Shown piece after piece: positions 12,841-25,507 of a DNA stretch of 64,000 nucleotides. The notes under the pieces were generated by a model, which was not told the origin of the DNA, did not search any database, and was given only the letters and a program-made list of their open reading frames with translations. Numbering within the stretch: position 1 is the first letter of the stretch; each line of letters opens with the position of its first letter. Both the position numbers and the translations under genes were made by a program. Origin of the DNA: Ustulina deusta (taxonomy: Eukaryota > Ascomycota > Sordariomycetes > Xylariales > Xylariaceae); assembly GCA_023159155.1 (NCBI GenBank), contig JAJNNX010000060.1, positions 62,001 to 126,000 of the forward strand, in the 5' to 3' direction.

Positions 12841-15800
12841 TAAAAAATTATTAGTAATAAAGCTTTATTATATTAAATTAAAATTTTAATTAAGATAAGC
12901 GTAAAAACTAAATATTTAAGCTTTAATAATTTATAATTAAAAAAAAAATCTATTAATTAGCAAGCAATATTTTTTTAAATTTAAAAACTAAAAAAATAAA
13001 TATAACTAAAATCTATAGATCTAGCACTATATACTATAACAATATTATTTTAATTAGCTTAAATTTATTATAAAGCAATACTTGCTATTTATATTTTTGT
13101 TTTTTTTTATTATTTTTGCGTTACTTTTTTATTCTTAGGAACTTATTCCAAAATAATAACTTTACTGCTGCTTTATAAGCAGATTAACTAAAAATATATA
13201 TAAAATAATATATAATAATTTTTATTTAATTAGTTTAAATTAAGAATTTTTTTGGGCTGTTCTGCTTATTTAAATTTTTATTTTTATTTTTTGGGTTACT
13301 GCTATATATAAATAGGTATATTTAATATTATTTATATAATACTTATAGTTCGGCTAGCTAACTAAATAAATATAATTATTACAAACATTAAATTATAAAA
13401 AATTTGTTAATTTATACCTAAAAAATAGCTATATTCTAAAGCAACTATTATTTTTAGATTTTTAAAATTAATAAATATATAACTAATAAAAAATAAGATT
13501 AAAAGTTTTAATTAATTAAATAATAAATATTATTATTTATACTAAGCAATTAAGCATTATAAAAAAATATTTATTAAATAGACTATTATAGCATAGCTTA
13601 ATATAAAAAAATATAAGCTTGCTAATAAATATTATAAAAAATAAAAAATAAATATTTTAATATATATATTAACTAGTAGTATAACTATTTAAAGCTTTAA
13701 TAATAAAATAATAAAAAATTTAGTAATTATTATTAAATATTTTTGCTAGCTATATATAAAAGTTAAAAAAAAAATATGAAGCTTATTTATTTATACTAAT
13801 TAAAAAAGCTATAATATTTATTTTAATTATATTTAAAAGCTTTTTTTTAAATAATATATAGCTTTATTAGCTTGCGAAAATTTTTTAATAATACTATATA
13901 TTTTAAAACTATAGCTCTAAAAAAATATATATTTAAAAAAAGTATAGCTAGAATTATTAAAACTATACTAGATTTTAATTAGAAATATATAATATATTAC
14001 AATTTAGTACTAAATAATAATAAAAACAATATAATAGTTGTTTTAAAAATATAATTTATATACTAATTAGCTTAATTAAAATATTTATTAGTTCTAATAT
14101 ATATTATTTTAATTAGTATTTAACTACTAAAGTTTTTTTTATAATTTATTTTTTTTTAATTAATTATAATAAAAAATTAAGATTATATAGGCTAACTTAA
14201 AACAAAAAATCTTTATAATTAAAAAAAAAAAATAATTAAACGTTTAGCTTACTAGTAGTAAAGTAGTATAGCTAAAAATAATATATAAAATTTAATATAT
14301 ATAATAGCAGATTAGTTAGTATAAAAATTTTAAATATATTTTAATTAGTAATATTTGCTTTTTTTTGGATTGTTTAAACTTTTAGATTAACTTATAAAAT
14401 AATTAAAGCTTAAAGCTTTAATTACTTATTAGCAATCTAACTAAATATAAATATATTTATATAGTACTTAGTATAACTAATATAAAAATAATAATTATAT
14501 AGCAAATAAAAATAACTAAAAAAAGCTAGCATATGTTTTTTATTTTAAAACAACTAATTACTAAATATTATAAAAAATAATAAAAAATAAAAATATATAT
14601 TATAATATATTATATATAGACTAATTACTATAAATCAAATAAATAAAATTAAAAGTATAAAAAAGTATAAATATAAATATAATCTATATAAAAAAATAAA
14701 TAAATAAGTTAAAAAAAAATAGCTAATCTATATAAAACTAATAAATATTACTTTTTATAAAATAATATAAATAGGGAAGCTTTAATTAGCACTTTTTTTT
14801 AATAATAACTTATATTAAGAAAAAATTAATAAAGTTCTTATAAAAAAATAATATAAACTAACTAAACTTATACTAGCTTAGTAGACCTTATATTCAGTTT
14901 TTAATTATTTATTTTTTAGCTAATATATTTTATATTACTAGTTCTTAGATTTTATTTATATTTTTAATTATTAATAAATAGAACTAATATTTTGCTTTAA
15001 TATTAAAGTTATTATATAATTAGCTTATTTTAGCGTTATTACTTCAAATTACTATACTTAAAATGTTTTAATTAACCTATCTAAAATATTATTAAAAAGA
15101 TCTAAAAAATATATATGCTTTTTTTAATAATATTATTACTGTTATACTATCTAAGCTAGTATAATATATATTACTAAATAAACTACTATATATAAGTTAC
15201 TATAATAAAAAACTATTATTTTATTTTTGCTAAAAATATAAAAATGCTTTATATAACTACAAAACTTTTTTAAGCATTATAACTTAAGCTTTTTATAACT
15301 TGTTTAGACCTAAACTAATTAATATATTTTAAAAAATATAATAGTATTAATAACTAAATATATTAAAAATTAATGCATTAATTACTATAGCAATCAGTTA
15401 TTTCGAACTATAGGTAATATTTAAAGGTATTTTTATATAGATATTTTTTTAAGCTTAAAACGGAAGCTTTAATAAAAATTACTTTACTTTTTAATTTTTT
15501 AAAAAGCAGGATAGATCTACTAATTTTGTAATATTTAAAACAATTAAAGCAACTAAAGCTAGGCATGCTCTTAATTATTAGTTTATTATAATTTACAATA
15601 TTAAATAAAAAATATTATATATTATAGATTTTATTAATAATAATATAATAATTAACGCTTATTAAAAAGTTTTTATTATTTTTAATTATGTTTAAAAATT
15701 ATTATTTAATAGTTACCTATTTAGACCTAAGCTTATAGTATTAATTTCTAGTATTTAATAAAATAATAGCTAGCGCTATAGTTATTTTTATAAAACTTAT

Positions 15801-17669
15801 ATATTTTTAGCTTTTTATAAGCTAAAGTTTTAAAAAAAAATAATAAATATTATAAATAAAAAACCCTATAATTTAAACAAAAATATATAAAATAATTTAA
15901 TAAAATATTATAAAAATTATATTATAATTTATATAAAAAAACTAGTCCTAGATTTCTAGTTATAAACTTAACTAATCTAGCTAGCCTAGCTAATTTTTTA
16001 ATAAAATTAATTAATTTTTTAGCTAATTATTTTATTTATTAATTTCTAACTTATAAAACTTTACTTAAAGCATTATAAATACTTGCAAGATTTAATTACA
16101 AAAATATATAGTTAGTATAACCTAAAATATAAAAATATTTTTTTATTATTATAGTATTTAGCAGCTAGTAAAATTAAGATTTTTATTAATATGCTTTTTT
16201 ATAATAATTATTAATATATAAATAATAAATTTTTTAAAAAATAACCGATCTTTTTTTTTATTTTTAAAAATATTTAAATAACTAATAGTTTTAGTACTTA
16301 AATTATTAATATAATAATTAAATAAAAACAATATGCTTAAACTAATATTATAAATATTAAAATATAATTTGCTATTTAGCTCTATAAATTAAATATAAAA
16401 ATAGCTTATAAATAATTATTTAAACTATTTAATTATTTTATAGCTTAATTTATAAAATTTAATAAAAAAATAGTTATAATTATATTAATTTTTAAAGTTA
16501 AATAAATAATACTTAATAAGCTTAAGCTTTTTAAAGCAAGTAAGAACTAATTAAATTATTTTTTTATTATAATTATTAATAAATAAGAGCGAACTGCTTA
16601 TTTTATTAATTTAGTTCTTAAGCAAAATAAAAAATACTAATAATTTGTTTATAATTACTAAATATAAACTTTTAAAAATATTATTAATTAATAAACTTTA
16701 AAGCTATTTTTTAATATATTTTTTTTGTTTTATATATATAACTTTTTTATATATACTTAAAATAATTAGTAGAACTATAGTTTAATATATATTATTTATA
16801 TAATATTCTTTTTTAAATACTTAAATATTTTTTTTAAAAATTTATAACTTAATAGCTAAAAGTTAATACTTAATAACCTAGTAATAAGTATTAAAGTTAT
16901 AAAAAATTACTTAAATATTATTAAAAAAATAAAATTATATATTAGGATTATAGTTATTAAAATAAAGCTTTTTTTTTAATTAATATTATATAAAACAAAA
17001 AGATAATTAGTAATTATTTTATTTTATAAAACTAATTAATTAATAAATAATAATATAAATATATAAAGTATATTTTATAGATTTTTTTTAAAATTAAGTT
17101 AGATTTTTTTATAATAAATATTTTTGTTTTTTAGTTTATTTATAAAAAAACAATGATTGTTAGATCGCTTAAAAAGTTAATATAAAATTAATTAAAAAGT
17201 GCTCTAGTAGCTATACTTAAGTTTAAAAGATTTAGTTAAAAACGTAAATATTTTAATATATTTAATTTTAGTAAGCAATACTAACTTTTTTTTAATAATA
17301 AAAAAGCTTAAGCTATAATTTATAAAAAATTTGTTTGTTAGTAGATTTTTTTTATATTTTAAAAAAATAATATATATAGTAGTATAAAAAATTGTTTTAT
17401 ATTAAACTTTTTTACTAAGTAAAAGTTCTAAAAAAAATATAATTCGTAAATATGTATAGTTAATTAAACAAATGCTAAAAAACCTAAAAATTAAAAAGCT
17501 GCTTAAAAAGTACTAAGTATACAAAAAAAATAAAAAGTTAAATTATTAAAAATAAATATAAAAACTAAAAAAGCTTAGCAATAAAGATCTAAAAAAAATA
17601 AATAACTAATTAGTTATAGTTTAGATTAGTTATTATAGTTTAAAAATAAAAACCTAATAATTTAGGAAG
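12841..17669. repeat. Unassigned A+T-rich segment inside nested element
   Basis: About 4.8 kb between the end of the integrase and the mutated 3' LTR. This is more than a Ty3/gypsy element needs. The sequence is strongly A+T-rich with frequent stops in all frames, consistent with RIP, and I could not assign a transposase or polymerase motif on either strand. It is probably a further nested, unidentified element. Confidence 0.4.
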
Positions 17670-18040
17670 TTTATAGTAGGGCTAGTGCGCATATATAGAA
17701 AATAAGTCTTTAGTAATAAAATAGAACATATTTTTAAAAACTTTAGAAATTATAGAAATAAAAAGTATAAAAAGCATACGTTTTTATTTAAAGCTATAAA
17801 GAACTTTTTTTTTTAGTAGCAAACAACGGACAATTATTATAAAATACTAAATAAAAGTTAAAATTTTGTTTTTATTAATTAATTATTATGTTTTTATTTA
17901 TAATTACAAATTAGATTTTAACTTAATATATATAAAGATCTGCAAGCCAAAAGACGTAGTCTAATATAAAAAGATTAGGTAGGTTTGGTTAGTTTAAGTG
18001 TGCAATACGCTGATTAGGAGCCCTGCTCCATTTTACTATA
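17670..18040 (+). repeat. 3' LTR of nested Ty3/gypsy element
   Basis: Mutated copy of 5417-5790. The right end keeps unmutated phrases (gattaggtaggtttggttagtttaagtg in parts, and gattaggagccctgctcc) that are more decayed in the left copy. The two copies were therefore mutated at different positions. Confidence 0.75.
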
Positions 18041-18465
18041 AGTACTAGTAATAAAGTCTTCCTTTTATAATAAGAAGTTGTTAGGTAAGTTAAAAATAGT
18101 TATTACAGCTATTATAACAAGCTATTTAGCTAGGTCTAATAGGATCGCTAGGTCTATAAGAGCGCTTGCTATTATATATATAGCGCTTGCCGGTTATTTA
18201 TATATATATATTATATGTTTAGATTGTTTGTAATAAAAAAAGCGCTTATTATTAGTATTTGTAGCGCTTGCATTAAAATATTTCGTAAAAAGATTAATAG
18301 TACTTCGTTATATAGCTTAAAAAGCTCGCTATTGCTATGTTTAGTACTTATAATAAGATATTTCGAATAGATCGCCAGCAAATATATATATATTAGTAAA
18401 AAGCTCGCTAGCGCTATATATATAGCGCTTGCGGTAAAATATAAAGTATTAATAAAACTTTTAAT
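18041..18465. repeat. Internal part of outer LTR element, right of nested insertion
   Basis: About 425 bp, noticeably richer in CpG than the surroundings, with five or so copies of AGCGCTTGC or close variants. It includes a 20-bp perfect palindrome (agcgctatatatatagcgct, 18410-18429). A 94-aa minus-strand reading frame (18211-18495) runs into the LTR and looks like chance. Confidence 0.55.
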
Positions 18466-18713
18466 TGTTAGATTTAGCACTAGCGATCTCGCCACATATT
18501 GCCCGCAGAAGGTCTGTTATATTGTTATTGTTGTAGGTCTATATGTATATATTCTACACCTTACATACATATATATCCCTCATATAGTTAGGTGTGGATC
18601 CACTCATTCAGCTATATAACGCTCTATTTGCTAAGGGCATACCCCCTATAAGGGCACCTCTCACTAGCCACTCTATGGCTCACATCACCACCTAGCCACC
18701 ACTTAATCCGACA
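18466..18713. repeat. Right LTR of outer element (248 bp)
   Basis: Starts TGTTAGATT and ends AATCCGACA. It is followed at once by CATAC, the same five bases that precede the left LTR. Differences from the left copy are all transitions. Confidence 0.9.
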
Positions 18714-18950
18714 CATACCGACCTAGCCACCCATACAAACCAAGCCACCTATACCGACTGACCCAGCCATAGTGGCCGACCTGTGGGAAGGTACGGGGGA
18801 GTGCCCATATAAAACCCCTCACAGTGAATGGATGCCTGTCAATTAGTCTCCATCTCTCCTACATCTTCGCTATCCACCTTGCAATACAACATACCCATAC
18901 TGACTGACCGAGCCATACTGACCGACCTAGCAACCTTTTTTTTTCTACCT
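18714..18950. repeat. GACCTAGCCA-type minisatellite, middle part
   Basis: Continues the satellite interrupted at 2411 (gacctagccacccatacaaaccaagccacc). It encloses a balanced-composition stretch with catataaaacccctcac (about 18807-18825) that could be an old promoter or LTR fragment. It ends in a T-run near 18938. Confidence 0.65.
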
Positions 18951-21149
18951 TTTTAAGTTCTTGGAAGGGTTCTACTTATTCCTTAGTTAAAAAATATTTC
19001 GCACTTATCTTTGCTTTACCTAAGCCTCACAAGCTTTGCCTAACTTACAACACATACTTTCCGGAACGTCCGTCCACCGAAATATTAAGTAACAAAGCTA
19101 TTAGAAAAGCTACCCATAGCGCTCTTCTCCCCGGGGTACCTCGGTTCCTAGGATTACGTTTAGTTTTTGCGCTTTTTAAAAACCGCAATAAAAATTTCTT
19201 TATATACAAAAAAGTTATTTTAGCTATTATACTAGCTATTAATACTACTTTTATATTGCTAGTTTTTATAGTACTAGTATATAAAAAATAAACTAAAAAA
19301 GTTTTTAAAGCTTTTTTTATAGTTTTTATTAAACTTGCAAAAAAAAATATAACTAATAAATGTTTTGCTCCCTTTTTCTTTCTAACTAATATACTTTTTT
19401 ATAAAAAAGTTATAATTATATAAATATATATATATATTAAACTTATAATATAGCAAACATATATAAACATTATTGCTTAACCGGCTTAAAAAAAACACTA
19501 GAACTTTTAAAATAATATAGCAAGTATTTCTATAAAAAAAACCAATAATAATAGCCTATCAATAATACGCTTATATTTATATTTTAAGTCTAAATTACGC
19601 ATACGTTTATATATTTCTACCTTAAGTAATAATTAAGCAAAAAGCTACTTTAACAAATTTAATTAAACAATAATAAAAAGCCGCCCTAAGCAAAAAAATA
19701 AAATAACCCGCTTAAGCAATAGTTTTAAAGTACTATTATATATTTTAAAAAGCTTTAAGTTTAAAAGTTTTAATAAAGCTAAGTTTTAGATTAAATTATA
19801 TATTTTTATAAAATATAGCTTAGCTTTTTATTTTATAGCTATATTTATTGCTATAAGTTAGTTTATTTGCTATACTAATAATAATATAGCAATTAACCTT
19901 TTTAAAACTAGCTTTAAGCTTGCTAAATAAAATATTATTTTAAAAATAAACAAAGCTTAGTTTATTTATATTATTTTAAATATATTTATTTTTTTTATTT
20001 TTAAAAGCTAAACTATTATTAACTTTATAACTAAAAAAGTTATTATAAAAACTAGATAATAACCTAATTATATTTTTTATTTCTAATACAATACTAACAA
20101 TTAAGTTATTTTTTTGCTTAAGCTTATTAAGTACAACTTTATACTATTTAGTTCCTGCCTTTTTTAGCTTATTTTTAAAACAGCTAGCATTAGCTAATAT
20201 AATAACTATTAAAGTTTTTACAACTTTAGAACTTGCACTAAAAAAAAAATATATATTATTTATAGCTATATATATATACCTAGGGCATATAATAGCATAG
20301 AACGCTATATTAACTGCTATAACTTATACCTCGCTTTTTTATTTGCCTACTTTGCTAAGCCTATTATTAAAAAAAAAAAAGTTATACAACTTACTAAAAA
20401 TTAGCTATAATACTTTAGAACCTTAAATAACTATAACTATAGATCCTATAAAAAAGCAATAAATATATTTTAAATATATAAAAAAACCCTAATTTTATTA
20501 TTAATTATTCTTTATTAACTTTTATTTCTAAACAATAATATTGCTAAATAGGCTATTTTTACTATAAAAATAAATATAGACCTATATATAGAAAACAAAA
20601 ATATATTTAAAATAAAAATTGCTAAACTAAGCATCCCGGAATATTTTCTTATTTTTAAGTTATTTTTTTAGCAAAAAAAACATTCTATATATAAGCGTAT
20701 TTTTATAGTATATTTTAATATAAAAAATAGAAAATCTTTGTTTATAAGACTTTTAGCTTTATAATTTGCTTTTTATAGCTTTAAAAGCTCTAGAAATGCT
20801 CCTATAGCCCCTGCTATATAACTAGCTATTAAAAAACAACAATTTTTTTTTTTCTTTTTTACTAGCCTGGCTTAGGAGCTAGAGCAACAAAAAAAAATAA
20901 ACCCTAACAATAATAAATCCGAATTAGGATCGGATATCTAAGAAACGCTTGCTTTTGTTTCTACTAAGCAAAAATATATAAAAAGCGTTTAATATTATAT
21001 AAGCAAACATTAACCAATTTTTAGGAGTATATAATATATTTTTAATAGTTAGTAATAATATTAAAGCTAATATTATCTTAGTTTAAAAACCCTAAGTATA
21101 TACTAAAGATAACAAATATATATATAAAAGATACCTTATATATTAATGC

Positions 21150-21660
21150 TATATTTTTAGGAAAGATTAAGTTTTTACTCCCCTAGGGGTAATAATTTAT
21201 ATATATAAACGCTAGAACATATATATATACGCTTTAATAAAATTTATCTACTTATATATTATATATATTTATATTTATAGACTTACTGTTTATAATATTT
21301 ATTACCTCCCCTGCTACCCTACTAAAGACCCTATATTTATTAGCTTTAAAAATCTACTTATTTCTAAAAATACTTTTGTAGCGGGCGATTTTAATGCAAT
21401 ATATTAGATATAAGTACTAGAAATGCAAAACAGCTATAATAAAGCTTTTAAGTAAAAAATAGTAAACTGGGCTACTAACAAGGGCTTTAATTAGCTTATT
21501 ATAGGTACTTCTATATATAAATAAGGCAAGATTTTTGATCTAGCTATAAACAATATTTTAGGCTTAGCTTTATAAGTTAATAATAACTTTTATATTTTTT
21601 TTAATTACTTTATTATTAGAACTATTATATTTTTAAAAAAAAAAAAACCCTGCTCTTCCA
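21150..21660 (+). pseudogene. LINE endonuclease domain remnant
   Basis: One frame reads TFVAGDFNAIY at 21370-21405, the (V/L)xGDFNAHH motif of LINE endonucleases. A WATNKGF-like stretch, GKIFDLAINN (for NTIDLVFSN) and FNYFIIRTII (for SDHFTIRT) follow. Stops interrupt it. Confidence 0.75.
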
Positions 21661-22349
21661 GATATAGCATCTTATTTAATAACCTTAAACTTTAAGAGAA
21701 AGCTATAAAGCAACAAATCTTTACTATAAAGGTCCTATATAAAATAGCTAGTATTAAAGCTATAAAAAACTTTTGTACTACTATTAACTAGGCGTTCTAT
21801 AATACTTATTATATTATATTAGTTCTAACAAGAAATAGCTAAAATAAAACTTTTTAATAAATACTAGAGCTAGCTACTATATAAAAAAAGATCTTTTAGA
21901 GCTAAAAGAATAGCATACTTACTAAAAAAAAATATATATAACTATTAAAAAAACGCTAGAGCTATAAAAAAGGCTTACTAAAAAGACTGCATTAATTTAT
22001 CGGACAATATTTCAAAGCTATTTAAAATAGCTAGCTAGCGCAAGCCTTTTAATATTTTTAGCGCTTTTTTTTTTAAATACAACAGAAAAATATATATTAA
22101 ACCTACCGAAAAAATAGAACTACTAGCCTTATAAATATTATCCGTAAAGGCAGCTAGAGATAATATTTTTAACTTTTTTTTAATACGCAGCTTTATTTTT
22201 TTTAGCTACTATAAGCTTTTTTTTATTAATATAAAAGTTATAAAAAACAAAGCAAAATAAGCTTGCTATAATATTTTTATTACTACGCCTAACATAAATA
22301 AAATTAACGTACTTTTTTTTAGCTAGGCTTAGTAATATATTACTTAAGC

Positions 22350-22960
22350 TATTATAACTTTATATAATGCTTACTTTTTATTAGAGTACTATCTTATTAT
22401 GTTTTGTTCGGCTAAAGTAGTTTTTTTATTTAAACTTAATAAAAAGAACTATATACTAGTTAAATTATAGCAACTTATTTTTTTTTTGCTCTGTTTTAAT
22501 AAAGGTTTAAAAAAACTATTTGTTTGCTATATTTTTATTATAATTATTTAACGCTTTATTTTATTAACTTAATACTTTGGAGCTTTACTTAATAAAAAAA
22601 TACTAAATTTTGTTTTTATATTTGTTTATAATATAAAAAAATATATATTTACTAAAGGAAAAGTTTTTATTTTTTTTATTTTAGATATAGCAGGCATTTT
22701 TAATATTATTTTTTATAACTAATTTATTTAAAAAATATTGGACTAGAGCTAAAATATTAAGATAGCCCAATAGGTTTAGTTCTTTATAACTAATTATATT
22801 ACTTTTTTAAGACTTAAGTCTTTTAGTATATTTCTTAAACTTTTAGACTATAGAGTTCTTTAGAGATTTTTTATTTTTTTAATACTTTTTATGCTATTTA
22901 TAGCCTTTTTATTTAAAGGCGTTATAGGCTTTCTAATAAATAACTTTAGCTATACTAATA
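22350..22960 (+). pseudogene. LINE reverse transcriptase remnant
   Basis: Consecutive readings match a Tad-type reverse transcriptase: FCSAKVVFLFKLNKKNY (for the K-P-x-K segment), FNKGLKKLF, LDIAGIFNIIFYN at 22681-22719 (for LDIxGAFDxV), and GVIGFLINNF at 22916-22945. The last is the F-x-DD box with both aspartates changed to asparagine by G-to-A transitions. Confidence 0.8.
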
Positions 22961-24860
22961 ATATTACTATAGTAAAGCATAATAGGAACTCTACAAATAA
23001 TATAGCAAAGCTTAGCTTAAAAGCTTACTAGGCTATATAATAAAACAAAAAAAACGCTATAGCTTTTAAACTTTTTAAATATAAGCTTATTTATATTAAT
23101 AGTTTTAATAAACTATACAAAGATTTTATAATTATTAAAAATATAACAATTATATTATTAATAAAGCTAGTTTATTAACTAAAGGTTTATTTTAATAAAC
23201 AATTATACTTTTATTATTATATAGACGTTTAAGCAAAAAAAGCTATATATATAAAAACTTTCTTTTGATTTTTTAGCAATACTACTAGAGGGCCCCCTAT
23301 TAGGGTTATATCTGCAGTTACTAAGGCTATAATTATACTTACTACTATATATAGTAGTTTGGTTTAGTACTCTAGCCTAGAAAAGTAGTCCTTTTAATAT
23401 TAATATATATAAATAAGCTCTAGTATTACGGGGCATATTTATAAAATATATAGCGCTCTAGGTATAACTACTAGGTTGATTATATTTATATAAAGGACTA
23501 TTCTATATATTGCTGCTTTTTAAAAGGCAGGCCTTCTAGCTAAAGGCTTATATTTAAACTAGATCTAGCTTACAATTATAGTCCGTTTTGCTTAGCTAGA
23601 CCGCTTTTACTTTTTTATTTCTTATACTTAAAAGCCTAAAAAATACCGCTTAATAATGCTTTAAATTATTTTAGCTTTATTTCTAGAGCTATATTGCACT
23701 ACTTTTAACTTTTTTTTTTTTTATATTATTTGCTTATTTTTAAAAAAAAAAAAAAAAAAAGCTAAACTATATAAAAAATAGTTTAATAATACTTTTTAAG
23801 CTTAAGTTCTTAGAACTAACATTATTATTATTTATTTTAATAATTTTAAAAATATTTTAATATTTTAAAGCTTTATTATATATTTTTTTAGCTTTTTTAT
23901 TTTATTATATATTAAAGCGGGCTAGCTAGACTATAAAAAAGTATTTAATACTAAATGCTTAAATATACTATAAGTACTAAAGTAGTTTTATTTTTGCTAT
24001 ACTTACATTTTATATTTTTTATACTTTTGTTTTAATAATATTTTAGTATTTAAAAGCTTTTTTAATAGCTTTTTAATTAGTTCGAACTATAGATTTAAAA
24101 AGTTTTACAATTCTTTAGTTAGTATTTAAAACAAAGTTTATTTTTGCTAGTTTTTTAAATACTACGGGATCCTAGGCAATAAAAAGGCTAATAAAGTAGC
24201 CGGCCTTTTATTATATTAGCTACTTTTTTTTATATATTTTTTTTAAAACAATAAACCTTTATATATATATATTAAGCGCTTAGCCTAAAAAAAAGCGGAT
24301 TAGTATAACTAGATATAATAGTTTACTAACTAACCAGATTTATATAAAGTTTTAGGCTTTAACTAGCCTAAACGTCCTAAAAATATAAAAAAGTTCAACT
24401 TTTTTTATAAATCCTACTGCAAACTTATTGCTAAAAGAACTAGCTATAAATATTTTGCTACTTATTATAAAAAATTTGAATACTTTTTTAATAAAATAAA
24501 AATTTACTTTTATAGCAAAGAAATAGACTAGGGTTACATGTTTAACTGTAATTTCTAACGCAACAGACTGCCGAACCGCCTGCGTTCGGCGCCGGTCGCA
24601 GCAGTTAAACGAGCCCTCTTCGGTGTAGAAGCAGCTAAAGAACACTACAACTTCTAGAAGCAGTGTAATACCTCTGTAGACCTAGCTTAGAACGCTACCT
24701 AACTTTTTTTTTAGTTATTTTATTTGTTAGCGAACGCGGGACCCCGCCGTTTATCCGAACATAAATCTAATAAGGTTACGTGAGGGACTAGTACCGACTA
24801 GGAGCACGGGCCTAGCGCTTAAGTCGCTGTAAATTAGTGTTAGCTCCCTAGGATAGACGT

Positions 24861-25034
24861 TAATACACTCTCTCTCTCTCTCTCTCTCTGACCGACCTAG
24901 CCATATTCGTTGACCTAGCCATACAGACTGACCCAGCCAAGTTGGTTGACCTATGTAGCCACACATACTGACCTAGCCACCCATACGAACCAAGCCACCT
25001 TATACAGACTAACCTAGCCATACGGACTGACCTA
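24861..25034. repeat. (TC)n tract and right part of GACCTAGCCA minisatellite
   Basis: A tctctctctctc run at about 24867-24888 is followed by a third block of the minisatellite (gaccgacctagccatattcg, acctagccacccatacgaac and similar). Confidence 0.75.
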
Positions 25035-25093
25035 CCGGACCAACAGACCTTCCGGGCAATGAGTGGCGAGATCGCTAAGTGTTAAATCCGACA
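25035..25093. repeat. Inverted fragment of the outer-element LTR
   Basis: The segment around gtggcgagatcgctaagtg and ttaaatccgaca is the reverse complement of the first ~57 bases of the 248-bp LTR (TGTCGGATTTAGCAC..., then ATTGCCCG-GAAGGTCTGTTG). It ends exactly at the LTR terminus ACA. It is a truncated second LTR in opposite orientation. Confidence 0.8.
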
Positions 25094-25507
25094 TAAACCC
25101 TGTAGAGCATATTAGTATGGGTATAGAGGCGCCTCCTTATCTGTCATGTGCGGAGATGATACGACCGCTATCAGTGCACAACGAATCATACTTCGGGCCC
25201 ATATCAACAGATTGTCGGCACCAAGTGCCCGTACAGGAAGCATGTCAGATTCGCGTGGGGTTGGCATCGCGAAACGCCAAATCAACATTCCTACGATCCG
25301 CCCTCGAGGTTATTCGAGGCGGTGTAACCTGTCTAAGGACTATGGGATTGGCTCTCGATTTATCTTTAAACAAGAGCTAACTAATCGTATCTTATAAAAT
25401 TGATTTTTTTTTTTGTAGGAAATTTGATTCAAATAATAACCCAACTAACTGTTAGGGCTGTAGGTAGGTATTAGTGAAGGCCTCACAAAAAAAACCTCTA
25501 GGCCGCA
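25094..25507. other. Intergenic, presumed promoter of MFS gene
   Basis: Composition returns abruptly to normal. Overlapping short reading frames exist (25063-25397) but show no recognisable protein. A T-run lies at 25403-25415, and I see no defined regulatory site. Confidence 0.4.

Larger units (their letters stand above)
5417..18040 (+). mobile_element. Nested Ty3/gypsy LTR retrotransposon, heavily RIP-mutated
   Basis: A repeat of about 370 bp starting TGTAGTAGGGCT at 5417 recurs, strongly mutated, as TATAGTAGGGCT at about 17670-18040; these are read as its LTRs. Between them, plus-strand readings with many stops still follow the order of a chromovirus-like pol: reverse transcriptase (10081-10700), RNase H (about 10915-11070) and integrase (about 11600-12520). 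The downstream LTR lies 5 kb beyond the integrase, so another insertion or extra sequence is probably included. The 3' LTR boundary and a target-site duplication could not be fixed, because RIP has altered the edges. The element lies wholly inside the outer LTR element, so it inserted later. Confidence 0.8.
2412..18713. mobile_element. Full-length LTR retrotransposon (outer element), RIP-degraded, with nested insertion
   Basis: Two 248-bp direct repeats (2412-2659 and 18466-18713) bound the element. Each begins TGT(C/T)(A/G)GATT-like and ends AAT(C/T)(C/T)(G/A)ACA, the TG...CA inverted ends expected of LTRs. The 5 bases before the left LTR (2407-2411, CATAC) are repeated exactly after the right LTR (18714-18718), a target-site duplication left by integrase. 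The LTR copies differ only by transitions, mostly in CpA/TpG context, as RIP would produce. Removing the nested Ty3/gypsy element leaves about 3.7 kb with no recognisable pol, so the outer element may be non-autonomous. A lysine-rich low-complexity reading on the minus strand near 4554-4742 could be a gag remnant, but this is weak. Confidence 0.85.
18951..24860 (+). mobile_element. Tad-like LINE retrotransposon, RIP-degraded
   Basis: About 5.9 kb of A+T-rich sequence with plus-strand remnants in the order expected of a Tad-clade LINE. A first region (about 19000-21000) has no identifiable motif. An apurinic endonuclease-like domain follows (about 21150-21660), then a reverse transcriptase (about 22350-22960), then a C-terminal region to about 23700. 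Both ends abut copies of the same minisatellite, and no LTRs are seen. The exact ends, a target-site duplication and a tail could not be defined. Confidence 0.72.

Noticed and set aside
18211..18495. 94-aa hydrophobic minus-strand reading frame
   Set aside because: Runs across the start of the right LTR, is low complexity, and has no start context or homologue that I recognise.
24540..24610. Possible RNA hairpin (ccgaaccgcctgcgttcgg) near the LINE end
   Set aside because: A short stem can be drawn, but it matches no tRNA or known structured RNA, and chance pairing is likely.
24352..24645. 97-aa minus-strand reading frame at the end of the LINE region
   Set aside because: Lies in RIP-mutated sequence and its upstream half covers a different composition block. 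No family resemblance; most likely chance.
25063..25397. Two overlapping plus-strand frames of 105 and 83 aa
   Set aside because: The first begins inside the inverted LTR fragment; neither has recognisable features or a plausible promoter.
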